This document shows, in pieces, positions 10,719 to 21,612 of a stretch of 64,000 nt of DNA. Within the stretch, counting starts at the first letter, position 1; each line of letters begins with the position of its first letter. Source of the DNA: Lenzites betulinus (lineage: Eukaryota > Basidiomycota > Agaricomycetes > Polyporales > Polyporaceae); NCBI GenBank assembly GCA_022264855.1, contig JABYQU010000062.1, positions 124,001-188,000 on the forward strand, written 5' to 3'. Under the pieces are notes generated by a model. That model had not been told where the DNA came from, searched no databases, and worked only from the letters and a program-made list of their open reading frames with translations. A program made the translations under genes and the position numbers.

Positions 10719-12226
10719 ATGCCGCACTGCTGTACAAGACAAGTCTTTCGCTGCTTCAAATGGCTAGAACGCGCTGGAGACAAACTCACGGGCGCGGCGG
10801 GACCCGTCTTCGTTACGCTCGCCGTCATTCTGCTCTCGGTCGGCGTGTTCTGCTTCTGTACGCTCCTCTTCTCGCGCAGCGGACGCGTGCATAGAGACTC
10901 ACTAACCGTATGTGAGCAGTCGAAGTGATCCGACCGACGCTACCCTTGCCATGGGTCACCACGCCCGTGTGCATCCTCTTCGCGCTCAACCTGTTCGCGC
11001 ACTACTACTACGTCTGCACCGTCTCCCCCGGATATGTGGACGAGCCGCCGTCAGAGGCGGGAACAGGATATCTGTGGGCCCAGAAACGGGAAGCGGGGCG
11101 GGGAAGGCAGCCCGAGGGCGTGCGGTGGTCCGAAGACGTGCAGGTAACGCGTGCGGCGACGTCCAAATGCCGGAAATGTGGGGAGCAGCGGCCGGAGGTA
11201 TGTTGTTCTGCTGTATCTGTGTATGGGTTTCCCTGAGGTGCGCCTATGAGAGGTCTCATCATTGCAGGATATGTGGCCGCTGCGTGCTAAAGTATGACCA
11301 CCACTGTCCAGTACGTGTCTCCTTCAATCTCTCGTGCGTGCGAGAATCATTGACTGGTGTTCGTTTGTGGGTAGTGTGCGTATATAGGTTAGAGCAGATC
11401 CAGCCATGCTTGTGCTGAACGGCATGTACAGGGATCAACCAATGTGTGGGCATACATAATGAACGTCACTTTGTGCTGTTCATGTAAGTGTCTATATCCA
11501 TCTACACCTCTACTCAGACTAAATATACGTCGACAGGGTATACCTCGTCATATCCACCTTCTGCTTCGTCCTATTTGGCTGGAAACAAGTCATATTTGCG
11601 CTGGGATGGTTCGAAGTACGTCCCCTACCCAGGGCCCTCCAGATATACGGCTACTAAACAACGCGCGCAGGACCCATGGCCATATTACTCCCCACAAATG
11701 GCGTTCCTGTTGACGTTCATACTTTCCGTGGTGCTCTGCATCGCCGTGGCTGCAATGGCGGGCTGGCATCTGTACATGGTTGCGTCTGGGGAGACCTCGG
11801 TCGAGACGCAGGATCACGAGCAGTATCGAAAGATCGCGAGACAGCGAGGCGAGGTACGTTTATGTTTTTGGGGATTGTGTTGTCTTCTGGATTGAATAAC
11901 GTTGTGCAGAATTTCATCAACTCTTATGACCTCGGGTGAGTTCAATTTGATCTCGCGATATGGATCCATATTCAAAGGGCTGCAATGATAGCTGGCGGAA
12001 GAATCTCCAATTGTTCTTCAACGTGGGCCCGGATGGATAGTGAGTCTTACTTCTACATGCTGCTTTAAGCTACGCGCTGATCCGCGGTAGCCCGCTTTAC
12101 ACACTCCTAGTTCCGCTCCGCATCGAATCGTACACAGACGGTCGCGCATGGGCCCGTAGAGCGGGGTTCGAGCACCATCTGGGCGTCAGACCTGGCGAGG
12201 AGCTCACCGACGAGGACGAGGATTGA
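10719..12226 (+). CDS. pfa3: DHHC palmitoyltransferase, PFA3-like
   Basis: Exons 10719-10857, 10920-11197, 11251-11310, 11375 (single nucleotide, inferred), 11432-11483, 11537-11615, 11671-11853, 11910-11935, 11992-12039 and 12091-12226 give 333 aa. The cysteine-rich domain reads SKCRKCGEQRPERSHHC and [20 protein letters not shown], with the DHHC catalytic box at 155-158. Two hydrophobic segments precede it (about 25-47 and 55-75) and two follow, the four-helix layout of the family. The C-terminal NSYDLGWRKNLQLFF matches the PaCCT-like motif. It S-acylates membrane proteins; PFA3 acts on vacuolar Vac8 in yeast. The PFA3 assignment rests on overall layout and is weaker than the DHHC assignment. 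Trp160 of CPW can be encoded only if a 1-nt exon at 11375 is spliced between introns of 64 and 56 nt. Confidence 0.88.
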
Positions 12227-12676
12227 ACAAGGGACTCTTCGAACAGGTATCCATGGGCCAACTGCTGTCGATGTTCTCGTACTGCGCTATCAGTATTTAG
12301 GTGAGCATACGACTTGATTACCTGGCGAGTGATGATAATTCTGCCGGGGCCATACGACCCTTCGGATTGCGTGGCGGATTTGTTTCTGCCGTGCACTCGG
12401 GAAGGAGCATGATTTACGTCCGGTTTTTCGGTGCGAGCTTATACGCTCGTACCTCTTCCTGACACTATATCTTCGACTGTCTTTCTCGGATATCCGATGC
12501 TGACCATGTTTGTTCTTACTAGGTCAATAGTTCCTCGGACTTGTTTAGCGATAATTTATCAGGGTCTAGTGTGTATCTCGGGGGTCCACGTCCCACAGGG
12601 TTGCGCATGGAGTGAAATATATGAGCAATCATGACATATACCTACGCATATACTGTTAATAGTATGGTGGGGTACA
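12227..12676. other. Intergenic between convergent genes
   Basis: 450 bp between the stop codons of the DHHC and naa20 genes. No conserved frame or repeat seen. Confidence 0.5.
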
Positions 12677-13477
12677 TCATGGCACTTCGTGTGCGCTAAC
12701 GGTGATATCTCGTCCGTTCGCGCGTACAGACCGCCGCATTGGATCTCGAGACAATGGCTTCCGCATATCTGCCCGCACGAAGTCCAGAATGAGCACACGC
12801 GTCTCCGTGTCCTGGAGCACAAACACGCACCGAACCCATCTTCTTCGTCGCGCGGGTTGAGCCCGAGCCCCATACTGCTGTAGTACTCCTTCACGCGCCG
12901 GTAGACGCTGTACCCGAAGCTCTCGTACATCGTGATGGCGGCGTGGTTCACGCAGCGCACGTACAGGTCGACGAATGACCCGCGCTGGTTTTCGTCCGAC
13001 ACCTGCTCGAGCCAGGAGATGAACTTGCGCGAGAGACCGAGCCGGCGGTATTCGGGTGCGACGCTCAGCGCGGTGACGTGCCCGTGCCGCTCCGGAGCTG
13101 TGCCTTCCGCCTTGCCAATCACTGTACAGCGTGAACATAGTCACAGTGGGACGTTAGGAGGTTTGATGAGAGAGAAACATGGAAGGCGACCGACCATAGC
13201 CCATGATACGACCCTGCGGAGTCTCCTGGATAGCGCACATGTCTGGCCAGCGGGAGAAGTAGCCCAAGTAGAAGTTGATAGCATACTGCGGGAAGCCCTC
13301 CGTGTTGAGCTCGCAAAACGTTTCACGTTGCATGCGGGCGTACCGTTTCTGTCCACAAGTCAAGATTGCTGGCCAGGGCAAGTACATTAACAACTGGGTA
13401 TGCAAGTCCAAGGGAAATGCTCACACATGGTTGAACTTGAACATGTCGGTCGCGTGGAAGGGTCGGAGAACACTCAT
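12677..13477 (-). CDS. naa20: NatB N-terminal acetyltransferase catalytic subunit Naa20/Nat3
   Basis: Exons 13477-13425, 13368-13344, 13285-13195, 13121-12831 and 12768-12677 give 183 aa. The start MSVLRPFHATDMFKFNHVNL, then DLWTETYAINFYLGYFSRWP, VIGKAEGTAPERHGHVTALS, the acetyl-CoA pyrophosphate loop RRLGL at 82-86, SVYRRVKEYYSS and DMRKPLSRDPMRRSVRANGR follow the Naa20 family from end to end. NatB acetylates nascent chains starting Met-Asp, Met-Glu, Met-Asn or Met-Gln on the ribosome with its partner Naa25 (not in this window). The second exon is only 25 nt, and its downstream acceptor was chosen because it restores TETYAINFYL. Length is normal for the family. Confidence 0.95.
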
Positions 13478-14068
13478 GGCGGTCAGAGGCACTTAGACTG
13501 TGCTTTTGGGGGAGGGTGTAGGTGTGTAGAGAGAACTTGTGCAAGTACAAAGTTGAGTAGGCCGCATCGACGCCGCACTTGCATCTCTATACTTCCCTTG
13601 GCCCAAACCTTCCATAATGGGAAATATACCGAACCGAACCGGTACGTATACGGAACGTCCGTAGGCAGTCAGTTATTGTTCTGCACTGTGCTATGATACG
13701 TATAGCGTGTGCATGACGATATGCGAGCTATCCTGTTGAGCAGGAGGATCATTGTGCGTCCGTTCAGACTGAGAGGGCAACTCCGCGATAGTTAGCTCAG
13801 CCAAACTCAGCAACTTCGGTGAGCCAGATCGAATCACTGCATCGGGCAAGAGCCTAGACTCTCGCCGCCATGCTGCCCACCTTCCCACTTCAAACTTGCC
13901 TTCGACCACGACTCTCAGTGACTCTCACCGCCGTTTGCTTTTTTATGAAGTATACCTTCTACACATCATGGACCCGCAACTTCAGGAAGACCTAGCGCGC
14001 CAGTCAGATACTCGTGATCATAATATCTAACCTTTGCACGTGGCCGTACGGTTTGTCCACACACCCTC
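13478..14068. other. Divergent intergenic region
   Basis: 591 bp between the outward-facing naa20 and F-box-like genes. No gene recognised; it should hold both promoters. Confidence 0.5.
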
Positions 14069-15871
14069 ATGTCCAGCATCCCGTCGGAGACCCCGTCTAT
14101 GTCCTTTCCGTTCTCAACAGGACCAGTGATAACTACGACTGTGTCGCCCATGTCGACGTCTACTCATCAAGCCCTACAAGTCGGAGATATAGTATCTACA
14201 ATCTTTCGACATCTCTCTCCATATGCTTGGAACCGCCAGGTAGCCCTCGCTGCACCCGAGGAACTAGGCCTTGCTATGAGCAAGGATTTCGTCCAACTAC
14301 ATGTGGATCACATACCATGCGCGGAGAATCTGCGCACACTAGCCCAAGCTGCCAGGGTGTCTCGCTTGTTCACAGCACCCGCACTCAAGGTCTTGTGGAG
14401 GACACTGCCTGATCTTCGGCCTCTGCTTCATATACTGGACACGATGGGGTTCTCCTACGAAGATTTGGAAGTAGGAATACCTATCCATGTAAGCAATCTT
14501 TCCGCTCTACTCCACGTGTTTGCGCCTACCATGCCTGCGTAGACATTTCCGGATTCCATTAAACCCCCGAACAGCGTACAGAGATGGGAGCGATACCGTT
14601 GGTATGCCGCCTGTGTGGTCGGCGTCCGCGCAGCAATCGACTACGATGCCCTCGAACAGTGGTCGGATAAGGGCGGGCCTCCCCTCCTCCCCGCAATGCA
14701 AAGCGCACACTTTCGAATCGACCACCGATGTATACATCGCATGCTCCGTCTCCTCACACCCTCTCTGTACGATCTCGCGCTGGACTTTGACTCTCCAAAC
14801 AACCGTTCTCATAGCGGCCCTGCCATGTCCACGGTAGACATCTTGGCTACCGCTGCGGTCCGCGCGCCATTCGTTGAAGTGTTAAATCTCACATTTGGAT
14901 CCTACCCGAAGAATCTCTCCAATCTCCTCCCTCGCTTCTCTCGTCTACGCGTCCTCATCGTTACAGGGTGGCTCACACCTTCCCTGCATGCAGCCCTCGA
15001 AGCTCTGGAACACCTGGAAACCCTTTATGTGAAGCTGTACTGGTCGCGTGCAGACACTGATCTACAGAACCTCCGTATTCGCCAGTATCGCTCGGTGAAG
15101 ACCATCGTCGTGCTGACGCTGTCGGAAGCGATGATACGCGCCCTCACATCTGCCGAATTTCCGTCGCTGGAGCATATACGCTTGGAGGTGTGGCCACATT
15201 CTAGCGACGCGACGAGCGTCCTCACCCGGGCAATGGAGAGCATGAGACAGCACTCGCCGCGGCTTTGGAGCTTCAGTCTCACCACGCGCTCAGCCACAGC
15301 TCACGGAGATCGACCGCCGCCACGACTAGTGTCCGTCATCGAGCCTCTCCTGCGTAAACCAGCGCTCAGGAACGTATCTATCACTCTCGAGGACAACTAT
15401 AGCTTCGCGCTCACTCGCGAGGATATCCTCTCGTTCCCTACCGCCTGGCCGAATCTGTCGACGCTGTGTCTCGCACACGCGCCCCTCAGCACATCCGACC
15501 TCGCCCCGTCCATCGGCGTCTTTTTCGAATTCATCGCCGCCTGCCCGCGCCTGGAGACCCTCGTCCTTTGCGCACGGTTCACGTGCACGTCGCGCGCAGA
15601 GTGGCAGGATGTGCGGACGCCGCCGCACCCGACGTTGCACGAAGTCTTCCTTGGCCTCGATCCCGAGACGGGCTCGTACAACCCGGACAGGACGTGGCGC
15701 GCGCTGGCGGCAGCACTCGACCGCTGCGTACCGCACCTGGACCTCGAACGGGAACTCGTGCGCCCCGGGTCCGTCGGCACGCGCGCGTTCGAGACATGGC
15801 AGGGGGTGGTGCGACACGTGCGGGACCTGCGCGCAAGTCCAGTGCGTGTACCTGGGACGCCTGACTGGTGA
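14069..15871 (+). CDS. F-box/LRR-like protein of the expanded Agaricomycete family
   Basis: Exons 14069-14488 and 14543-15871 give 582 aa (501 fewer or so is not intended: a second in-frame ATG at 14150 would shorten it by 27 residues). The N-terminal segment VGDIVSTIFRHLSPYAWNRQ followed by SRLFTAPALKVLWRTLPDL is a degenerate F-box-like motif with the usual W..LPDL ending. The remainder is a chain of leucine-rich stretches (FVEVLNLTFGS, FSRLRVLIVTGW, LEHLETLYVKLYW, FPSLEHIRLEVW, WPNLSTLCLAHAP, CPRLETLVLC) that resembles an LRR solenoid. Such proteins are found in large paralogous families in Polyporales and are thought to be substrate receptors of SCF ubiquitin ligases; the target here is unknown. 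The single 54-nt intron joins IPIH to TFPDSIKPPNSVQRWERY. Confidence 0.78.
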
Positions 15872-16373
15872 AGTGTGTAGAGTGGTCTGTGGGATCCATA
15901 CATCGACTCACATGTCCCTCAGGTAGTAACAAAGCGTCCGAAGTAGCTAAGCAAGGTATCTCATTGGATTGAGCATGTGCACGTCAACAGTCATGGAATT
16001 TCAGTACCGCGACGTAGCTTCCTGGTGCGTTTCAGACCCAGGCATGTGATGGGCTCCGTTTTAGTCACAGCTGCGCTTGAGCGGCATTGCCATGGAACCA
16101 GAGCTCTACAATGCCGGAAGGCAGCCGTGACTGCCATGCATGTCTGCCAAGCGCTCTTTCTATAGCTCACCCCATAGCGCCAGCACCGTCCTTACGCGAT
16201 GGTGAGCACATCAGCAAGCTACGGTCAATGTTCTGTGGTTTTCAGTTCAATACTGTGGTCACCAAGCGCATGGCTACACGCCGAGGCTATGACCTGTTAT
16301 ATACACGCCCTCGTCTCATTGCCTCTCCGCCCGCCATCCGGATCCCCTGCTCGGATCCTCATCCCTCTTGGTT
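15872..16373. promoter_or_regulatory. Upstream region of the small dsRBD gene, with TATA-like box
   Basis: About 500 bp without a gene. A TATATA run at 16298-16303 stands 71-76 bp before the ATG at 16374. The motif TTCTGTGGTT...AGTTCAAT at 16231-16251 recurs with small changes at 16877-16897. Confidence 0.4.
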
Positions 16374-16723
16374 ATGTCTCACCGTACGTCGAAGTAGCGT
16401 CCTCTCCTGTGCTGAATTGGCAGTTCATCTTGACTAATTCTTCGTTTTCAGACTGGCGCGTGGAGCTGAATAACATCTGCCAGCGGTATGATGTAACGCA
16501 ACTCGTATGGCACGACACAGCCTCAGGCCCTGCAAATGCACCGACTTGGACCGCGCATGTATTAGGTGAGGCACCTCAGCTTGCCCGTTGGAAACGATGC
16601 GCTGATTAAGTCGATTCAGTGCGCGGCGAAAAGTACGGATGCGGGAGTGCGCGGACTACGAGTCTTGCTAGGGAACTGGCTGCGGAACAGGCCGTGCGTC
16701 GACTCTGGTCGGAACTGGGCTGA
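16374..16723 (+). CDS. 75-residue protein consisting of a single double-stranded RNA-binding-like domain
   Basis: Exons 16374-16383 (10 nt), 16452-16565 and 16620-16723 join in frame and give 75 aa. The product runs MSHHWRVELNNICQRYDVTQ, LVWHDTASGPANAPTWTAHV, then VRGEKYGCGSARTTSLARE and LAAEQAVRRLW. This follows the dsRBD fold: alpha1 LNNICQRY, beta strands with GPANAPTWTAHV in place of GPxHxPxF, VRGEKYGCGSA in place of GxG.S., and alpha2 with the SLARELAAEQAVRRL register of KKxAK..AA..AL. The basic KKxAK is reduced, so RNA affinity may be weak. Basidiomycetes have many such one-domain proteins; their role is not established. The first exon codes only for three codons plus one base, which is why simple frame scanning misses the real start. 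The introns are 68 and 54 nt. Confidence 0.8.
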
Positions 16724-17165
16724 TGAAGTCCTGCCGTAGCAAATGCCCCTGCGTCCGGAAGTACAGGAATAAGAGCAGATGCCAAGTATAAGCGATGTAC
16801 ACCGCACATTCGCCGGTGTCAACGTACGCCTTGTGAAGATCAGCATGATTGAAAGATAGCCGCACATGCACCGACGTTCTGTGGTTCAAAGTTCAATGTT
16901 GCGGCCGTGCGAGGTTGTCAGCTGGCACAACCGTGACAACGGCGGCTTCCATCTGCTCCGGTGCCGGAGGTCAGTATAAAGGCATGCCTGCTGTACTTAT
17001 CACCCCTACAGACACACAGCCCCACGCCGTGAGCACTTCGCAAATTGCAATACAATGCATAAGTAGGCAAGATTCCGCGCACTACCTGCAAACATACATG
17101 TCTTCATACATACATCCTTATATCCCGTCTGCATCACTTTCATATAGATCGAGCCTGATCCCAGC
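16724..17165. other. Intergenic with an orphan TATA box
   Basis: 442 bp between the dsRBD gene and the 3' end of the aldose epimerase gene. TATAAA at 16975-16980 on the plus strand has no convincing frame behind it. The 22-bp motif at 16876-16897 resembles the one upstream of the dsRBD gene (16230-16251), so this could be a leftover promoter copy. Confidence 0.35.
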
Positions 17166-19097
17166 CTACGCCCCGCCGCGGTTCCACACGTCCATGCGCA
17201 CGAAGTTGTTGTACACCTCGCCCGAGGCAAGGAGCGTATCCTCGCCTGTCGGCCCGCGCGTCTGTGGGTGGATCCACGCCGCGAGCGGTGCGTGGAACTC
17301 GAGGAATGCCGCGGCTGTCCATGTGTCAGTTACCGGGCACACGCGTGGCAAGCGGAAGGACGTACTGCCGGGAGGATAGCCGTCGCCGACGGCGCCAGAG
17401 CCGCCGTGGATCTTCTTCCGTGCGCCCTTCTCGGCCACGGAGAGGTTGTTCGAGTAGAACTGCACGCCGGGCTCTGCGGGTGCGGCAGTTGCGTCAGTGT
17501 ACCTACGACGCGGGAAATGGTCAAGAGACTAACGGTTTGTCGCGAAGCTGATGCGGAGGCCGCTCTTCCCTCCGGCGAGAGATACGACCTCCTCTGCGGC
17601 GGGGCCGTCGCGGGACAGTGCGGCACCGACCAGGTCCAGCTCCGGCGTGAGCTCCGACGCAGGGAGAATGAAGGGCGGCGGGGGCGCCGCGCGCGCAGAG
17701 AACAGGTAGAACTCATCTACGAAGAGACAGAATTGTCATGTGAGGATGAGCTTCAAGATGGTATATTCGGGAAATCGCTGACCGTATCCGTTCGGGGGGA
17801 ACTGCTCTCCAATCTTCCCACTCGTCTTCTCCGCGTGTGCGTGGTGCGTACCGGCGACAGGCAGCAGGTTTCCAGTCGAGAGTGCCTCGACATTCAGCTC
17901 GACTGTATGGTCCGCCTAAGCGGTGATCAGAGTTGGCTCGAAAAGACTGCTATGTGGTGTATCGCACCTTGATAGAAATAGTATGGTCCTTGACGGACAG
18001 CGAGTCCGGCCCATCCTGAAGGGATGCATCCAGATTGAAACCCCAGTGCTACGAAACGTAGCACAAGTAATGCGTGGCAGTAGATCAGCACCAGTGGTAT
18101 AAGCTCAGTCCAGAATTGAGGAGCCCCACCTGAGTGAGGTTGATAGGAGTGACCTTCTTGTCGTCCAGAAGCTTGGCGCGGTAGACGAGGACCACACTAC
18201 CGAGGTTCCACTCCTTCCCCCCCTCTGCGGTGGGGTTCGGGGGACCGTCCGGCTGTGCCAGGCCTACAAGGACTTCGATGAGCAGTCGGCCCGGGTAGCC
18301 TTCTTCGCCATCCTCAGAGATACGTCGGAAGATTATAGAAGTCGGCAGACGCGTTTGGATCGTAGCAAGCTCCGCGGGCGTGAAGAGCTCAGCCACGCTC
18401 GGGTCGACGAGCGGCTCCCATGGGTACCCGTCGAATCCCTTCGGACCGCCGTGCAGAGATACGGTCGGGGCCTCGTTCGGCTTGGGCGAGACTACAGAAG
18501 TGAGCCCGTTACGTTCTATCGCAAAAGATCCGACGGGGAGACGGTTCGCGTAGCGGCCGATGACCGTGTTGGTGTATTTCTGAGTAATGTGACCGGTTGG
18601 GTCTTCAGGTCCTATCAGGATGTCATGGGTCTAAATGGGTTCAGGAGTCAGCAGAGCGTCAAGAGTATCTCATGAGGGCCGCTCAATTTGCCATGTCAAG
18701 TGCGCGCAGAGGGTCCGAATGTTTATCTGATCATGAAGCGACATTCTTGCTCCCGCAAGCTACGTTTGGCTGTCCTCCCGCAAGTGCTTCACAGAACACC
18801 TGCGCGACTGTACGAGACAAAGGCTTCCTCACGTTAAGGAGACAGAAATAACTTGTTATGACTTGACATGGAAGAATTGCGCGGCCAATAAATTTGGCTG
18901 ATATACCTTCCCATCTGCCTGTACGAAGAGACGATGGAGAGTGAGTCCAGCAGGAAGGACCTATAGTTTCGGTGGCGTCGGATCAGTACATGTATCGGGT
19001 CACCCGATCGACTGTACGGTACCTCGAGTGCCAACGAGGGGGTTAGGGAGGGAAGGGTGAGCAATATCGGGTCAAACGAGGGGTCCGTGGATGCCAT
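17166..19097 (-). CDS. Aldose 1-epimerase (galactose mutarotase)
   Basis: Eight exons (19097-19023, 18960-18907, 18630-18130, 18048-17968, 17915-17783, 17716-17534, 17473-17366, 17314-17166) give 427 aa. Landmarks in order: NTVIGRYANRL, SLHGGPKGFDG with catalytic-type His103, INLTQHWGFNL with His211, GVQFYSNNLS, and AAFLEFHAPLAAWIHP with Glu384 as the likely general base. The end EDTLLASGEVYNNFVRMDVW is also typical. The enzyme interconverts alpha and beta anomers of hexoses, feeding galactose into the Leloir pathway; it is cytosolic since no signal peptide is present. The second intron (18631-18906) is 276 nt whereas the others are about 50-82 nt. The splice inside DGYPPG/TAAFLEF was placed by family alignment; reading through would insert 17 residues. 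Confidence 0.9.
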
Positions 19098-19861
19098 GGC
19101 AGAGCAAATGGGGGTATGAGGACAAGCCGCAAACGCGGGCCTCCGTTGTCGAGCTCGAGCTATAGGATTCCACCGTACCGGGCCGGCCGAGCGCTCATCT
19201 AATCTTCCGTCAACAGGATTAATCTCCGAGGTTTCCGCCTTTCTCCTCTATCTCCTCTACACATGCATCGTTCAGGAAGTCTCGCGAAGCTCCTGTTAAT
19301 AAGATTGGCTCCGGGCTGGCACAACATGTATGTATTATTCCCAGGATTAGCAAGCCACCTCAAGTTCTGCCACTCTATGTACCACACACACTCACACACT
19401 CAGCTTCGCGGGACCCGGTCTGCTACTACTATCAACCGAACAAACGTCGATTGTAGTGTGACTACCGGCTCGTTGTAGGGTTTTGAGGCGTAATGCGCCA
19501 TCTACTGCGTCATTCACATGCTGGTACCTTCGCGGGCACCTTGGCCACACTTCGCCGCCGCAGCGAGTACTAGTTTGTTCCTGCTGAATCATCCACCTCT
19601 CAATTCTCGACTCCGCCCTGATTGCGTCACTCTCACAAAATGATCGCACATACCATCGATGATACACGCATGTGAACCTGCCAGGCCGAGGGCCGCGTTA
19701 GCACCTGTTAGCACTCTCGAGCCCATAGGACCCGGATTTGAATCTGCTATTACCGGCCTCGGACTTCCACGCCGCGGGTACAAGTAGCAGCGATGACATC
19801 CTCTGTGATCCCACATCGTCGACTCTCCCCCCAACCATTCACTCATACCGATACACTCATC
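19098..19861. other. Divergent intergenic region
   Basis: 764 bp between the aldose epimerase start and the first MDR gene start. No conserved frame; it should contain both promoters. Confidence 0.5.
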
Positions 19862-21139
19862 ATGGCCCCTACCACTCAGAAGGCTCTTGTTCTCAAGGAG
19901 AAGTTTGGCGCGTGGTCCGTTGTCGACTTCTCCGTGCCTACCCCCGGTCCGAAGGACGTTCTTGTCAAGATCACCGCCACGGCCCTTAACCCCGTTGACT
20001 GGAAGATACAAGAGAGGGGCTATTTCATCGACGTATTCCCCTATGTCGGCGGGACGGACGGAGCGGGCGTGGTCGAAGAAGTCGGTGCCGAGGTTACTAA
20101 CGTGGCCAAGGGCGACAGGATGTAACTATACTTGCATCGATTTTCCGTGACTATCCACGTGCTTATCCATACCCCATAGTGTCTACCAAGGCTGGTTTGA
20201 GAACTCGAAGGCAACGTTCCAGCAATATGGCATTGTTCCAGCAGAGATTGTTGCGAAGGTAGTGCTTATTTCGCTCTTCCAGTGATACTTCGCCCTTACG
20301 TGGAATATCGTAGATCCCGGAAAACATTTCCGATGACCAGGCGGCGTCGCTTCCTCTGGGCCTTGCTACGGTCTTCACTGGATTGTACAACCATGACCCG
20401 AAGAGCAAGTCGATCAACTTCCCTGCATTCTGGGAGGAAGGCGGATCTCTCAAAGGTGCCGGGAAACCCGCAGTTGTGATCGGCGGATCGTCTTCCGTCG
20501 GCCAATATGGTCCGTATTGATCTGCATCTACAGCATCTGCCTTATTCATGATATATTCCAGCCATTCAGCTCGCTAAGCTCTCCGGATATTCGCCCGTGA
20601 TCACTACTTCTTCCCTGAAGCACGAGGAATACCTCAAGTCCATTGGCGCGACGCACGTTATCAACCGCTCGCTCCCCAACGAGACCATTCTCGCCGAGGT
20701 TACGAAGCTCACAGGCGGCAAGCCCGTCGAGTACGTCTACGACTCGATTTCGCTCGACACTCAGGCCCTCGCATACGACATCCTCGCACCCGGCGGACAT
20801 CTCCTGCTCGTCCTCCCGAACGGCATCCCTGCCGACAAAATCAAGGAGGGCGACAACAAGACGGTAGTGACTGTGTTCGGCAACGTCCACAGCCCTGAGA
20901 ACAGGGCAGTGGGCATTGAGTTCTATAGTCGCCTGACGTCTTGGCTCGCCGATGGATCCATCGTGGTACGTTAGCTGGACAAGATTGCATCGATGCACGC
21001 TAATAAACTCGCCACACAGCCTAACCGTGTTCAGATCCTCCCCAACGGCCTCGCCGGGATTCCTGACGGGCTCGAGCTCCAGAAGCAAGACAAAGTGAGC
21101 GGGGTCAAGCTCATCGCTCGCCCGCAGGAGACTGTTTGA
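19862..21139 (+). CDS. MDR-family zinc-independent dehydrogenase/enoyl reductase-like protein, paralogue 1
   Basis: Exons 19862-20121, 20180-20258, 20314-20509, 20562-20965 and 21020-21139 give 352 aa. The GroES-like half has LVKITATALNPVDWKI and GTDGAGVVEEVG. The Rossmann half carries VVIGGSSSVGQYAIQLAK at about 166-183 (NADPH loop), GATHVINRSL, and the end ILPNGLAGIPDGLE. The zinc-binding cysteines and His of classical alcohol dehydrogenases are absent, placing it with fungal ToxD-like, LovC-like and quinone-reductase-like MDRs annotated as 'GroES-like' or 'zinc-binding dehydrogenase'. NADPH-dependent reduction of an activated double bond is the likely reaction; the substrate is unknown. 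It is the only plus-strand member of seven paralogues here and lies tail to tail with paralogue 2. Of the others it looks most like 5 and 7. Confidence 0.9.
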
Positions 21140-21612
21140 AGGGAGTGGTAGAACAGAAGTATGGAAAGTGTCCTTTTATTTGTAATGGTATTCAAGATCG
21201 GACTTATTGTTCAAGTTGACTGTCTTCATGAGTGTTCATGAACGTATGCTCGACCATGCAAGATGTGGTAAAGAGGGCGTATGCTACACCGTCTCCTAGG
21301 GCCAACTTTGACCTTCCTTGAGGATGCACTGCGCTCGCAGTATATACTAATATCTGTGCAGCTTGTCAAACAATCTCGTTGTTCCAATGAGTCGGCTACG
21401 TCCCTTAGACGCAAGCCTAAGTCACGGTAGACTACCAGCACGAGGCTCGTAGTACGCGAGGTTATGCTTAACGTTCGCAGGCTTTCTTTCGCAATTGGAT
21501 GAGGCGGTAAACAGTAATATTGGTACACAGAGGATCGAAGGTACAGCCGATTCTGTAGTAAAGGTCTGCACACAAGCCTGACGGTGTACATCACCTGGTG
21601 CCCGGTACTACG
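21140..21612. other. Convergent intergenic region between MDR paralogues 1 and 2
   Basis: 473 bp holding both 3' ends. No gene or repeat recognised. Confidence 0.5.
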
